Assembly: GCF_000154705.2 (NCBI RefSeq)
Contig: NZ_CM002917.1
Location: 2,560,461-2,624,460, forward strand
Direction of reading: 5' to 3'
DNA from: Hoeflea phototrophica DFL-43
GTDB lineage: Bacteria > Pseudomonadota > Alphaproteobacteria > Rhizobiales > Rhizobiaceae
DNA: 64,000 nucleotides
Shown here piece by piece: positions 18,338 to 27,467 of the stretch. Position 1 is the first letter of the stretch. Every line of letters begins with the position of its first letter. Made by a program: the position numbers and the translations under genes. The notes under the pieces are model-generated. The model had not been told where the DNA came from, ran no database searches, and was given only the letters and a program-made list of their open reading frames with translations.

Positions 18338-19666
18338 ATGATACCCCGTTACTCCCGCCCGGAAATGGTCGCCGTCTGGTCGCCCGAATCCAAGTTCCGA
18401 ATCTGGTTCGAGATCGAGGCCCATGCCTGCGATGCGCTGGCCGAGCTCGGCGTGATCCCCAGGGAGGCCGCCAAAACCATCTGGGACAAGGGCGGCGCGG
18501 CCACCTTCGACATCGACCGGATCGACGAAATCGAGCGCGAGACCAAGCACGACGTGATCGCCTTCCTGACCCATCTCGCCGAAATCGTCGGTGATGATGC
18601 CCGTTTCGTGCACCAGGGCATGACTTCATCGGATGTGCTCGACACCTGCTTCAATGTCCAGCTCGTCAAGGCGACCGACATCCTGCTCGCCGACATGGAT
18701 GCGCTTCTGGCCGCCATCAAACGCCGCGCATTCGAGCACAAGAACACGGTCACCATCGGCCGCTCGCACGGCATTCACGCCGAGCCGGTCACATTCGGGC
18801 TGAAGATGGCCGAGGCTTATGCGGAGTTCGACCGCTGCCGCGCCCGGTTGGTCAACGCGCGGGCGGAAATCGCCACCTGCGCGATTTCCGGCGCCGTCGG
18901 CACCTTCGCCAACATCGATCCGCGCGTCGAGGAACATGTCGCCAAGGCCATGGGGCTGGAACCCGAGCCGGTCTCGACCCAGGTGATTCCGCGCGACCGC
19001 CATGCCATGTTCTTTGCAACGCTCGGCGTTATCGCGTCTTCGATCGAGCGTGTCGCCACCGAAATCCGCCATCTTCAGCGCACCGAGGTGCTGGAAGCCG
19101 AGGAGTATTTCTCCAAAGGCCAGAAGGGCTCGTCGGCAATGCCGCACAAGCGCAACCCGGTGCTGACCGAAAACCTCACCGGTCTCGCCCGGCTGGTGCG
19201 CATGGCGGTCACCCCGGCCATGGAAAATGTGGCGCTGTGGCATGAGCGCGACATCTCGCACTCCTCGGTCGAACGCATGATCGGCCCGGACGCGACCGTC
19301 ACGCTCGATTTCGCGCTCGCCCGCCTCACCGGCGTCATCGACAAGCTGCTGGTCTATCCCGAGCGCATGATCGGCAACATGGACCGTCTCGGCGGCCTGG
19401 TCCATTCCCAGCGCATCCTGCTGGCGCTGACTCAGGCCGGCTCGTCGCGTGAAGACGCCTACCGGCTGGTCCAGCGCAACGCCATGAAGGTCTGGAACAG
19501 CTATCAGGTCTCCGGCGATTCCGGCGTCGACTTCCTCACCGAGCTCCTGGCCGACAAGGATGTTCGCAAATACCTCTCCGAGGAGGAAATCCGCGACCGC
19601 TTCGATCTGGGCTACCACACCAAGCATGTCGACACGATCTTCACCCGGGTGTTTGGCGAGAGCTGA
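18338..19666 (+). CDS. purB: Adenylosuccinate lyase
   Basis: The 442-residue product is adenylosuccinate lyase, which releases fumarate from SAICAR and from adenylosuccinate in purine synthesis. It begins MIPRYSRPEM, has the Thr-Ser substrate motif HQGMTSSDVLDT, the catalytic GRSHGIHAEP histidine, and the fumarase-superfamily signature GSSAMPHKRNPV in which the mobile loop carries the catalytic serine. Length and motifs match the alphaproteobacterial subfamily. A phosphoesterase gene follows after four bases. The other pur genes lie 3 kb downstream. Confidence 0.96.
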   Translation: MIPRYSRPEMVAVWSPESKFRIWFEIEAHACDALAELGVIPREAAKTIWDKGGAATFDIDRIDEIERETKHDVIAFLTHLAEIVGDDARFVHQGMTSSDVLDTCFNVQLVKATDILLADMDALLAAIKRRAFEHKNTVTIGRSHGIHAEPVTFGLKMAEAYAEFDRCRARLVNARAEIATCAISGAVGTFANIDPRVEEHVAKAMGLEPEPVSTQVIPRDRHAMFFATLGVIASSIERVATEIRHLQRTEVLEAEEYFSKGQKGSSAMPHKRNPVLTENLTGLARLVRMAVTPAMENVALWHERDISHSSVERMIGPDATVTLDFALARLTGVIDKLLVYPERMIGNMDRLGGLVHSQRILLALTQAGSSREDAYRLVQRNAMKVWNSYQVSGDSGVDFLTELLADKDVRKYLSEEEIRDRFDLGYHTKHVDTIFTRVFGES

Positions 19667-19670
19667 TCCT

Positions 19671-20420
19671 ATGCGGATAGCGGTCATTGCCGATATCCAT
19701 GGCAACGTCAGGGCGCTTGAGGCGGTCCTCAAGGATCTCAAGCATCAAGCGCCCGATACGGTTGTCAATCTCGGCGATTGCGTCTCCGGCCCGTTGTGGC
19801 CCGAGGAAACCGCTGCCCTGCTTCGCGATCTCGGCTGGCCGACAGTCCGCGGCAATCATGACCGCGTCGTTGCTGCCGGAGCGGTGCCTCTCCACAATCG
19901 AACCGACAGTTTCACCGAAGCAGCCCTTTCAGCGCAGAGTATGGCCTGGCTCGGCGCGCTCGAACCGGCCATCCGCCTCTCCGACGAAATCTTCCTGTGT
20001 CACGGCACACCTCGAAACGACAATGCCTATCTGACCGAGGATGTGGTGGAAGGCGGCGCGCGCCACGCCCACGAACACAGAATAGTCGAACGGCTTGAGG
20101 GCGAAACCTCGCCCGTCATCTGCTGCGGGCACTCACATCTGCCGCGCCTGGTGCGCCTGCATGTCTCGGGTCAACTGATCCTCAATCCCGGCAGTGTCGG
20201 ATTGCAGGCCTATGAGGATGAAACGCCAACACCGCACCAGATGGCAACCTGCAGCCCCCATGCCCGCTATGCATTGCTCGACAATCTGGAAGGCACATGG
20301 AGCGTCAGTCAGCGCATCATAGACTATGACTGGGCCGCTGCGGCCAAGGAAGCTGAGCGCAACGGTCGATCAGACTGGGCTCATGCGCTCCTCAAGGGCT
20401 ATATGCAGCCAGACCCCTGA
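19671..20420 (+). CDS. Metallophosphoesterase (YfcE/MJ0936 type)
   Basis: The 249-residue product is a calcineurin-like phosphoesterase. Metal-binding motifs are in order: the D-x-H of IADIHGNVRALEAVL, NLGDCVSG, the GNHD motif in TVRGNHDRVV, and CGHSHLPRLVRL followed by LILNPGSVGLQAYEDE. Proteins of this class hydrolyse phosphodiesters or phosphomonoesters with two metal ions; the substrate here is unknown. The ATG chosen directly precedes RIAVIADIHGN and lies four bases after purB, so it is probably co-transcribed with it. Confidence 0.88.
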   Translation: MRIAVIADIHGNVRALEAVLKDLKHQAPDTVVNLGDCVSGPLWPEETAALLRDLGWPTVRGNHDRVVAAGAVPLHNRTDSFTEAALSAQSMAWLGALEPAIRLSDEIFLCHGTPRNDNAYLTEDVVEGGARHAHEHRIVERLEGETSPVICCGHSHLPRLVRLHVSGQLILNPGSVGLQAYEDETPTPHQMATCSPHARYALLDNLEGTWSVSQRIIDYDWAAAAKEAERNGRSDWAHALLKGYMQPDP

Positions 20421-20586
20421 GGCAGCGAGATGGTGGGATATGCAGCCCACACGCTGTCTGCATCGTCTTTCGGCACAGACTGTCACGTGATGTGATCGCT
20501 CTGCCTCCAAGTTGCCAATATGCTGCCGCCATCCCGCCGCGGTTCACCGCCATAGAAGCGGTCTGGCCAAAGCCATGGAGGTTGAT

Positions 20587-20820
20587 GTGCCTGACATACC
20601 GGAATTCTCAGCAAGCGAGCGCGCCAAGCGCCAGGACCGCGGTTACGAGCCACCCGACATCGGCGAAACCGGGGCCGCGCTATGGATTGCCGCCGCCGTG
20701 ATCATACTTATTGTGTCCGGGCTTTCGTTGTTTGCCCATGACGGCCTGCACAATGGCGGCGCGCCCTTCATCATCACACCCTCAAGCGATTTGAGCGTAC
20801 GCGCGTCCCCGGACTTCTGA
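20587..20820 (+). CDS. Small single-pass membrane protein
   Basis: A 77-residue protein of unknown function. It has an acidic and basic N-terminus (PDIPEFSASERAKRQDRGYE), one strongly hydrophobic helix at about residues 30-48 (ALWIAAAVIILIVSGLSLF) and a short polar C-terminus. The GTG start is chosen because a GGAGG lies five bases upstream; an ATG four codons earlier overlaps that ribosome site. No known domain is recognised. Coding is supported by the ribosome site and the ordered topology. Confidence 0.55.
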   Translation: MPDIPEFSASERAKRQDRGYEPPDIGETGAALWIAAAVIILIVSGLSLFAHDGLHNGGAPFIITPSSDLSVRASPDF

Positions 20821-20891
20821 TCCAGCATTTCAACGCGCTTGAGAACCGCCGGACGGTTGACATTTGAGCCGCTCTCAATCACCTCGGCGGC

Positions 20892-21446
20892 ATGAAAGTC
20901 GCACAAGCAGATATCCTGATCGTTCCGGGCTACCAGAATTCCGGTCCCGGACACTGGCAGTCGCGGTGGCAGCAAAAGCTCTCCACCGCCAGACGTGTTG
21001 AACAGGACGCATGGTCAAAACCCGTGCGGGAAGACTGGACAGCCCGCTTCGCGGAATGCGTCAATGCGGCGGAACGGCCCATAGTCGTCATCGCCCATTC
21101 GCTGGGCGTGGCCACCGCCGTTCAAGCTCTTTCTGAATGCGACAAACCGATCGCCGGCGCCTTTCTCGTGGCGCCGCCCGACGTTGCAAATCCGGCGATC
21201 CGTCCAAGGCATCTGATGACCTTCGGCCCCTACCCCCGTGATCCGCTGCCATTTCCGTCCATTGTCGTGGGCAGCCGCAACGATCCGTTCGGATCATTCG
21301 AACATGCCGGCGACATAGCCAATGCCTGGGGATCGATGTTCATCGATGCGGGCGAAGCCGGTCACATCAACGCCGAATCAGGCCATGGCCCCTGGCCCGA
21401 GGGCACCATGGTGTTCGCCCATTTCCTGGCGCGTCTGCAGGCTTGA
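20892..21446 (+). CDS. RBBP9/YdeN family alpha/beta hydrolase
   Basis: The 184-residue protein is a serine hydrolase of the RBBP9/YdeN family. It opens with the family motif ILIVPGYQNSGPGHWQSRWQ, carries the nucleophile elbow as IAHSLGVATAVQ (the serine in HSLG), the acid in VVGSRNDPF and the catalytic histidine in AGHINAESGHGPWPEG. Bacterial substrates are unknown. The start ATG directly precedes a conserved first strand. It converges on the HpcH/HpaI aldolase gene, 23 bases away. Confidence 0.85.
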   Translation: MKVAQADILIVPGYQNSGPGHWQSRWQQKLSTARRVEQDAWSKPVREDWTARFAECVNAAERPIVVIAHSLGVATAVQALSECDKPIAGAFLVAPPDVANPAIRPRHLMTFGPYPRDPLPFPSIVVGSRNDPFGSFEHAGDIANAWGSMFIDAGEAGHINAESGHGPWPEGTMVFAHFLARLQA

Positions 21447-21469
21447 CCCAGCTTTATGGAGGCTCGATC

Positions 21470-22231
21470 TCAGCCCCGCGCCGCCTCAAGCATCAGTGCT
21501 GCGCCTGCGTTGATAACGCCGGGGTCGGTGTTGAGCGCTGTCAGACGGTAACCCATCTTGGAATAAAGCGGCGTGGACGCCGGGTCGACCGCGAAAATCG
21601 CCGCAAATTTTCCCGCCTCGCGGGCCCGCTTCGCAATATCGGCGAGCGCGTCCTGCATGTCGGGCCGTCCCGGATCAACGCCTTCGCCATTTGACCAGGA
21701 AATCGACAGATCCGAAGGCCCAACAAACACCCCGTCGATTCCCTCAACCGACAGGATAGTATCCAGCGCGGCATGGGCTTCGCGGGTCTCGATCATGGCA
21801 ATCGCCAGCGTTTCCCGGTTGGCGGACTTGAAATAGCTCCCAGGTGTTTGGTCAGAATGCAGTTCCAGAGCCCGCATAGGGCCCCAGGAACGGCTTCCAA
21901 CCGGTGGATACTTCATCGAATCGGCAAAATCCTGCGCATCCGCGACCGTGTTGATCATCGGCGCGATCACCGCCTCGAACCCCATATCAAGAGCCCGGCT
22001 GGCAAGATCGTTTCGGCCAACGGGAATGCGCAACAGCCCCGGTTTGCCGCGCGCGTGGATCAGCCGCATCGAGGCAAAGGCCGAACTCTCGTCATGGCTG
22101 CCGTGCTGCATGTCGACGGTCACTGCATCAAACGGACATGCGGCAAGAGCGCCGGCAATCTCCGGCGATGGTGACGTCGACCAGGCGGTGATCAGGGGCG
22201 CATCCAAATCGAGTTTATCGCGAAGAAACAT
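21470..22231 (-). CDS. HpcH/HpaI family aldolase/lyase
   Basis: The 253-residue product is a class II pyruvate-type aldolase of the HpcH/HpaI family. It has FDAVTVDMQHGSHD, in which the histidine is catalytic, the arginine region of PGLLRIPVGRNDLASRALDMG, MIETREAHAALDTIL with the metal-binding glutamate, and VFVGPSDLSIS with the metal-binding aspartate. These enzymes split 2-keto-4-hydroxy acids into pyruvate and an aldehyde. The chosen ATG is followed by FLRDKLD, the usual N-terminus; upstream sequence in frame is not conserved and contains a terminator hairpin. Confidence 0.88.
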   Translation of the reverse strand: MFLRDKLDLDAPLITAWSTSPSPEIAGALAACPFDAVTVDMQHGSHDESSAFASMRLIHARGKPGLLRIPVGRNDLASRALDMGFEAVIAPMINTVADAQDFADSMKYPPVGSRSWGPMRALELHSDQTPGSYFKSANRETLAIAMIETREAHAALDTILSVEGIDGVFVGPSDLSISWSNGEGVDPGRPDMQDALADIAKRAREAGKFAAIFAVDPASTPLYSKMGYRLTALNTDPGVINAGAALMLEAARG

Positions 22232-22276
22232 GACTTTGCCCTCAAGATATGGGCAAGAAAGCCCGTTCCACCTGCA

Positions 22277-22302
22277 AAACAGCCCGCGGTTGTCCGCGGG
22301 CT
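22277..22302 (-). terminator. Terminator of the DUF1476 gene
   Basis: Perfect nine-base-pair stem AGCCCGCGG / CCGCGGGCT with a four-base loop. Read on the minus strand it is followed by GTTTTGC. It lies 130 bases after the DUF1476 stop and just before the aldolase gene. Confidence 0.7.
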
Positions 22303-22430
22303 GTCGTCGTTTCATTCAAGGTTCTGCTGCTACCAGACTTTCTCATGCCAGTTCAGGCAGTTGGGGTCTGGCAACGGAACTCCGGCTCCGCAGGCCAATG
22401 TCGGAAATGCCGCGAACCAGAAAGGCGAAA

Positions 22431-22751
22431 TCAGCTGTTCTGGATTTGGTCGACGGCGACAGCCAGCAATTCGTCCATCTTGCGGCGAAGCTGGTGATCG
22501 GACTGCTCGACACCACCGGCGTCGAAATCGCCACGAACCTTGCGGAACACGTCCTCGTCGCCGGCTTCTTCGAAATCGGCAAGAACAACGGTCTTGGCAT
22601 AGGCCTCGGCATCATCGCCGGACTTGCCAAGCATCTCTGCAGCCCAAAGACCCAGAAGCTTGTTGCGGCGGGCTTCCGCCTTGAACTTGAGCTCCTCATC
22701 ATGGGCAAACTTGTTCTCAAATGCGTTTTCGCGGTCGTTCATGCTGCTCAT
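22431..22751 (-). CDS. DUF1476 protein, F1Fo-ATPase inhibitor zeta-type
   Basis: The 106-residue protein is a DUF1476 member: NDRENAFENKFAHDEELKFKA, RRNKLLGLWAAEMLGK and FRKVRGDFDAGG. The family member in Paracoccus denitrificans is the zeta subunit, whose N-terminal helix enters the F1 part and blocks ATP hydrolysis; a role as an ATPase inhibitor is therefore expected, although strength of inhibition varies among alphaproteobacteria. The start has GGAG about eight bases upstream. It is transcribed away from purC, a neighbour relationship common in Rhizobiales. Confidence 0.9.
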   Translation of the reverse strand: MSSMNDRENAFENKFAHDEELKFKAEARRNKLLGLWAAEMLGKSGDDAEAYAKTVVLADFEEAGDEDVFRKVRGDFDAGGVEQSDHQLRRKMDELLAVAVDQIQNS

Positions 22752-22975
22752 GGGCTCGCTCCGAATGTTATTTACCTATCCCTATATGGGGGTTTGTCTC
22801 ATAAAACAAAAGTGAGGCGAAAGTGCAATGTGATGTTGATCCGGCAAGGCGCAAATTCGGGGACAGCACGACAACGACGTTGTGAAAACGCATCCAATCA
22901 GATAAGCACGGCTCGAACCCGTCATCATGCCGAAGCGCCGCGGCGTCAGCCGGCGCACCAAGACAGAGATTTCAT

Positions 22976-23740
22976 ATGAATCGTCGCCGCCGTATCTATG
23001 AAGGCAAGGCCAAGATCCTCTATGAAGGCCCCGAACCCGGCACCCTGATCCAGTTCTTCAAGGATGATGCCACCGCCTTCAACAAGAAGAAACATGATGT
23101 GGTCGATGGCAAGGGCGTGCTCAACAACCGCATCTCCGAGTTCATATTCTCGCATCTGAACCGGATTGGCATCCCGACACACTTCATCAAGCGCATCAAC
23201 ATGCGTGAGCAGTTGATCAAGGAAGTCGAGATCATCCCGCTCGAGGTTGTGGTTCGCAATGTGGCGGCCGGATCGCTGTCCAAGCGGCTTGGCATCGAGG
23301 AAGGCACCGTGCTGCCGCGCTCGATCATCGAGTTCTACTACAAGGCCGATGCACTCGACGACCCGATGGTCTCTGAAGAGCATGTCACCGCCTTCGGCTG
23401 GGCCAGCCCGCAGGAAATCGACGACATCATGGCGCTTGCCATCCGGGTCAATGATTTTCTCACCGGTCTGTTCCTCGGCGTCGGCATCCAGCTGGTCGAT
23501 TTCAAGATCGAATGTGGCCGTCTGTTCGAGGGCGACATGATGCGCATCGTCGTTGCCGACGAGATCTCGCCCGATTCCTGCCGGCTGTGGGACGTCAACA
23601 CCAGCGAGAAGTTCGACAAGGATGTGTTCCGCCGCGATCTCGGCAATCTGGTCGAAGCCTATCAGGAAGTGGCGCGCCGGCTCGGCATCATGAACGAAAA
23701 TGAGCCAAACCGCCCCACGGGTCCGGTTCTGGTCAAGTAA
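22976..23740 (+). CDS. purC: SAICAR synthetase
   Basis: The 254-residue enzyme joins aspartate to CAIR with ATP, making SAICAR in purine synthesis. The family motifs are clear: [14 protein letters not shown] at the N-terminus, [26 protein letters not shown] and [11 protein letters not shown] followed by [12 protein letters not shown], which holds the signature. The ATG directly precedes [10 protein letters not shown]. It heads a purC-purS-purQ run and is divergent from the DUF1476 gene across a 224-base region. Confidence 0.96.
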   Translation: MNRRRRIYEGKAKILYEGPEPGTLIQFFKDDATAFNKKKHDVVDGKGVLNNRISEFIFSHLNRIGIPTHFIKRINMREQLIKEVEIIPLEVVVRNVAAGSLSKRLGIEEGTVLPRSIIEFYYKADALDDPMVSEEHVTAFGWASPQEIDDIMALAIRVNDFLTGLFLGVGIQLVDFKIECGRLFEGDMMRIVVADEISPDSCRLWDVNTSEKFDKDVFRRDLGNLVEAYQEVARRLGIMNENEPNRPTGPVLVK

Positions 23741-23760
23741 GCGCAGGGAAACGGGAAATC

Positions 23761-24003
23761 ATGATCAAGGCACGCGTCACGGTAACGCTCAAGAACGGCG
23801 TTCTCGATCCGCAGGGCAAGGCAATCGGGCATGCGCTCGATGGCCTCGGGTTTGAAGGCGTCGGCTCTGTCCGTCAGGGCAAGGTGTTCGACATTGAGCT
23901 TGAGACCGATGATCGGGCCAAGGCCGAGGCCGAGCTCAAGGCGATGAGCGAAAAGCTCCTCGCCAACACCGTGATCGAGGATTTTTCGGTCGAGGTGATC
24001 TGA
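23761..24003 (+). CDS. purS: Phosphoribosylformylglycinamidine synthase subunit PurS
   Basis: The 80-residue protein is PurS, the small subunit that bridges PurL and PurQ and channels ammonia. It matches in full: MIKARVTVTLKNGVLDPQGK, HALDGLGFEGVGSVRQGKVF and a C-terminal DFSVEVI. GGAAACGGG lies upstream of the start. It lies 20 bases after purC and three bases before purQ. Confidence 0.95.
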   Translation: MIKARVTVTLKNGVLDPQGKAIGHALDGLGFEGVGSVRQGKVFDIELETDDRAKAEAELKAMSEKLLANTVIEDFSVEVI

Positions 24004-24006
24004 GCC

Positions 24007-24681
24007 ATGAAAGCCGCTGTCCTCCTTCTCCCCGGCCTCAACCGCGACCGCGACATGATCGCCGCGCTGACCAATATCTGCGGTCAGGCCCCGCAAACCG
24101 TCTGGCAGACGGAAACCGGCATCGACGATGACGTCGACCTGATCGTCATCCCGGGCGGCTTTTCCTATGGCGACTACCTGCGCTGCGGCGCTATAGCCGC
24201 ACGCATGCCGGTGATGAAGGCCGTGCGCGAGAAGGCCGAGAAGGGCGTGCGCGTGATTGGCGTTTGCAACGGCTTCCAGATCCTGGTCGAGGCCGGCCTG
24301 CTCCCGGGCGCGCTGATGCGTAACGCTTCGCTCAAATTCGTCTGCCGCGAAGTCATGCTGGAAGTGACCAATGCCAAAACCGCTTTCACCGGCGGCTACA
24401 GCCAGGGCCAGATCATCCGCTGCCCTGTCGCCCATCATGACGGCAACTATTTCGCCGATTCTGCCACACTTGGGGACCTTGAGGCCAATGGCCAGGTTGC
24501 GTTCCGCTATGCCAACGGCACCAATCCCAACGGCTCGGTCAATGACATCGCCGGCATCGTCAACAATGCAGGCAACGTGCTCGGCATGATGCCGCATCCG
24601 GAAAACCTGATTGAATCTGCCCATGGTGGCGATGACGGGCGCGCCCTGTTTGAGAGCGCGTTGGGGCTCGTTGCGGCTTAA
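24007..24681 (+). CDS. purQ: Phosphoribosylformylglycinamidine synthase subunit PurQ (glutaminase)
   Basis: The 224-residue class I glutamine amidotransferase releases ammonia from glutamine for FGAM synthesis. It shows the [16 protein letters not shown] oxyanion region, the nucleophile Cys87 in GVCNGFQIL, and the catalytic His and Glu in MPHPENLIE. The start is three bases after the purS stop. PurL is encoded 2.8 kb downstream on the same strand, so the three subunits probably form the usual PurL-PurS-PurQ complex. Confidence 0.96.
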   Translation: MKAAVLLLPGLNRDRDMIAALTNICGQAPQTVWQTETGIDDDVDLIVIPGGFSYGDYLRCGAIAARMPVMKAVREKAEKGVRVIGVCNGFQILVEAGLLPGALMRNASLKFVCREVMLEVTNAKTAFTGGYSQGQIIRCPVAHHDGNYFADSATLGDLEANGQVAFRYANGTNPNGSVNDIAGIVNNAGNVLGMMPHPENLIESAHGGDDGRALFESALGLVAA

Positions 24682-24702
24682 ACTTCTGTCGCGCAGGCTG
24701 CA

Positions 24703-25419
24703 ATGACGACAAAGAAGATGAGCGCCGCCATGAACACACCAAACCTTGGCCTCCGGTCAGCGGAAATCGGATCCCCGGGAGCACGTCCCCGGACGCTCTC
24801 GCATGCCCTGGCCATATGGGTTGCCGCCATCACCGTCCTGGCGATGACGGTGCTTGCGGCTCCGGTTCAAGCCGCATCCAAAAAGGCCGCCGCCGAGCCT
24901 ATCACCCAAGTCTATTTCATCCGCGGTTTCATGGGCGTTTTCTCCACCGGTTTTGACAAGATGGCGAAGGATCTCGAGAAGTCGCGGATCCATGCAGAGG
25001 TCTACAGCCATCTCAGCGCCTCTGCGATCACGGCCAAGATTGTCCGCGAATTCGGCCAATCCAAGAAGCGCAGAAAAAAGCTGGTGCTGATCGGTCACTC
25101 CTTCGGCGGCAATGCAGCACTCTCGGTAGCCAGCCAATTGCGTCAGAAAGACATCAGGGTCGATCTCGTCATCACCGTAGACCCGACCCGCTCCGGCCCG
25201 GTCTCCCCCAATGTGCGCAAGTATGTGAACTATTATTTTCCGGGCAACGGACTGGGTGCCAAGCTCGCGGCAAAGTCGGTTCCCGCCAAGCGCATCACCA
25301 ACATCGACATGCGCAAACGCTCCGACATAGCCGGTGAAGGTGATGACCACTGGACCATCACCAACAATGCCGCGATCACAAAAGAAATCACCACCGCGAT
25401 CAAGCGCGCGCTCAGGTAG
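24703..25419 (+). CDS. Secreted or membrane-anchored alpha/beta hydrolase-like protein
   Basis: The 238-residue protein has a polar lead, a hydrophobic signal segment at about residues 28-53 (ALAIWVAAITVLAMTVLAAP ending in a VQA site) and an alpha/beta hydrolase-like domain. A nucleophile elbow is visible in LVLIGHSFGGNAALSVASQL, and a histidine in GEGDDHWTITNN could complete the triad. It resembles thioesterase-like lipases, but the substrate is unknown. The start could also be an ATG at 24718 or 24730. Its 3' end overlaps the convergent monooxygenase gene by eight bases. Confidence 0.7.
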   Translation: MTTKKMSAAMNTPNLGLRSAEIGSPGARPRTLSHALAIWVAAITVLAMTVLAAPVQAASKKAAAEPITQVYFIRGFMGVFSTGFDKMAKDLEKSRIHAEVYSHLSASAITAKIVREFGQSKKRRKKLVLIGHSFGGNAALSVASQLRQKDIRVDLVITVDPTRSGPVSPNVRKYVNYYFPGNGLGAKLAAKSVPAKRITNIDMRKRSDIAGEGDDHWTITNNAAITKEITTAIKRALR

Positions 25420-26737
25420 CTGAAAGCACCCGCCAGTCTTTGCCGTCTGCTAGCAACGAATTCAGCTCTGCCGTATATTCATGGATATCGATCTGGATGG
25501 CATGGCGCCGACTTGCCTTGTAGCGTTTGGCATCGCGCAGGTTGTCACGGGCAATGCGGTCACCAAGGTCGGCGGGACGCTGCCATGCGCCGCTGATTTC
25601 CGCCGCCACAAGCCGTGCCTGCAGATCCGCAACCACCCAGATACAGCCAACCGGCTGAACAAGCCCGATGAAATAGAGATTGGGTTCATTCTCCGGCAGC
25701 ATCCGCAAATACAGCGGCACCTTTGTGACATCGCTCCAGTCCCGGGAGGCCGTCTTCAAAAACGGCACCCCAAGCTGGAAACCGGTGGCCCAAATGATGA
25801 CGTCAAAATCGCCGCTGCTGCCACCAGCAAAGGTAACCGTCTGCCCCGATGCCTTTTCGATCCCCCGGTGAACCGCCACCTTGCCGTGGCGAATACACTC
25901 CAGAATATCGGTGTTGAGCGTCGGATGGCGGCTCAGAACCGGAAAGTCCGGCTGCTGAAGCCCGTATCCGGAGTAAGGTCCGACAAACACGCGCAAACCC
26001 TGCTTGATCACCCAGTCGCGTGCCCAGCGGAACGCAGGCTTGTGCAGCTTTCTGAACTGCACATCCACAGGGCGGCCGCCAACCAGCTTCGGGACAATAA
26101 CCTGTGGGCTGCGCATGCTCAGGCTCACACGCTCTGCAACGCGCGACATGGCCACCGCAATATCACATGCGGAATTTCCACCCCCCACCACCAGAACACG
26201 CTTGCCCGTGAAAGGCTCAGCATTCTTGTAGAACACCGAATGGATCTGCTCGCCATCAAATGAACCCGGCAATTCGGGAACAGACGGTTCCCGGTGGTGC
26301 CCGGAGCATAAGATCAGTTCATCGGCGGTGTGCGTGTGGCGCTCCCCGTCCCGGTCCACCTCGACAAGCCAACGCCCGTCGGGCTGGCGGCAGACATTTT
26401 CAACACGGGAATTAAAGCGGATATATCCGCTGAGCCCGAAATGGGCTTCATAGGCGCGCATATAGGCGAGGATCTGTGCATTCGACGGATAATCCGGATA
26501 GTCGTCAGGCATCGGAAAATCCGGGAACTGCGACAGCCGTTTGGAACTGATGGTGTGCGCCGTCTTGTAGACACTCGGACGCTCAGGGTCCTCGCTGTAA
26601 ACCCAGATGCCACCGGTCGCATCCTGTGCCTCGTGACACACAAGATCGGTGATCCCCGCCGCTGCCACATTTTTCAATGCCGTCAGTCCCGTCGGCCCGG
26701 CACCGACCACACAAACCCGATAGTGTTCCACGGTCAC
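25412..26737 (-). CDS. Flavin-containing monooxygenase
   Basis: The 441-residue protein has an FAD Rossmann motif near the N-terminus (VCVVGAGPTGLTAL), the FMO signature as FDGEQIHSVFY (FxGxxxHxxxY/F form), the NADPH-binding VLVVGGGNSACDIAV and an IIWATGF motif. FMOs oxygenate nitrogen or sulfur of small molecules such as trimethylamine. The GTG at 26737 is chosen because GGAAGGGG lies six bases upstream; a TTG at 26779 is the alternative. No trimethylamine operon is nearby, so the substrate is unknown. Confidence 0.88.
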   Translation of the reverse strand: MTVEHYRVCVVGAGPTGLTALKNVAAAGITDLVCHEAQDATGGIWVYSEDPERPSVYKTAHTISSKRLSQFPDFPMPDDYPDYPSNAQILAYMRAYEAHFGLSGYIRFNSRVENVCRQPDGRWLVEVDRDGERHTHTADELILCSGHHREPSVPELPGSFDGEQIHSVFYKNAEPFTGKRVLVVGGGNSACDIAVAMSRVAERVSLSMRSPQVIVPKLVGGRPVDVQFRKLHKPAFRWARDWVIKQGLRVFVGPYSGYGLQQPDFPVLSRHPTLNTDILECIRHGKVAVHRGIEKASGQTVTFAGGSSGDFDVIIWATGFQLGVPFLKTASRDWSDVTKVPLYLRMLPENEPNLYFIGLVQPVGCIWVVADLQARLVAAEISGAWQRPADLGDRIARDNLRDAKRYKASRRHAIQIDIHEYTAELNSLLADGKDWRVLSAT

Positions 26738-26909
26738 GTTGCGCCCCTTCCATCGTCCCCCAAGGTATGAGGCGATCAAATAGCACCGTGACCCGAGCGG
26801 TCAATCGCAATCAATCAGTCCACAGCCATGCCCTGCAATGCCAACAAGGCGGGAATCATGTTAACCGCGGATGCAGTGCAAAAGTGCACATTGATGCCGG
26901 AGACCCGTC

Positions 26910-27305
26910 ATGAGTTTCATCCAAGACAAACCTTTTCAAGGCTCAGCCTTCGCGTTTGCATCGCTTGCTATGCTTTTGTCAGGCTGTGCCGCGCCTGTCG
27001 CCCCGTCAGGCGCCAGCGCCCACGCTCAGGCGGTTGCGACCTTGCAGCGGGTCAATTCAAGAGCGCACGCCTGCTGGCTCAAGGATTCCGATTTCAAGGA
27101 CTACGGTCTGGTGCCCGAACTCGACACCACCAGCACGCCGAGACTGCTGGTGATCCCACGCGGCAAGCCACAGTCCTTGCCACAGGCCGTCATCATCGCA
27201 TCTGCCGATGGCGCGCAGTTTTATGGTCCATTGGCATCCTCACCGCTGGCCAACCGGATCAATGATGACATTTCACGCTGGGCAGCAGGGGCCGCGGGCT
27301 GCTGA
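26910..27305 (+). CDS. Small lipoprotein
   Basis: The 131-residue protein has a signal peptide and a lipobox, MLLSGCAAP, in which cysteine 26 would be lipidated. The rest is a small domain with WLKDSDFKDYG and a PRLLVIPRGK strand, ending ISRWAAGAAGC. I do not recognise a family with confidence; similar small lipoproteins occur in Rhizobiales. The ATG follows GGAGACCCGTC. It lies 163 bases before purL on the same strand. Confidence 0.7.
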   Translation: MSFIQDKPFQGSAFAFASLAMLLSGCAAPVAPSGASAHAQAVATLQRVNSRAHACWLKDSDFKDYGLVPELDTTSTPRLLVIPRGKPQSLPQAVIIASADGAQFYGPLASSPLANRINDDISRWAAGAAGC

Positions 27306-27467
27306 TGCAGCCACCTGCTCCGCTGACGCTTCGCAAGCTCCATACAGGCAGCCGCGTCCACAGAATTGCGCCCCGAATAGCCATGGCAGGAAGATTCAAG
27401 GTGCCATCCGCGTGCCCATTGCGCTATAGCCTGCCTATTCCCGACAAAGACAGGGCCGAACTCCGCC

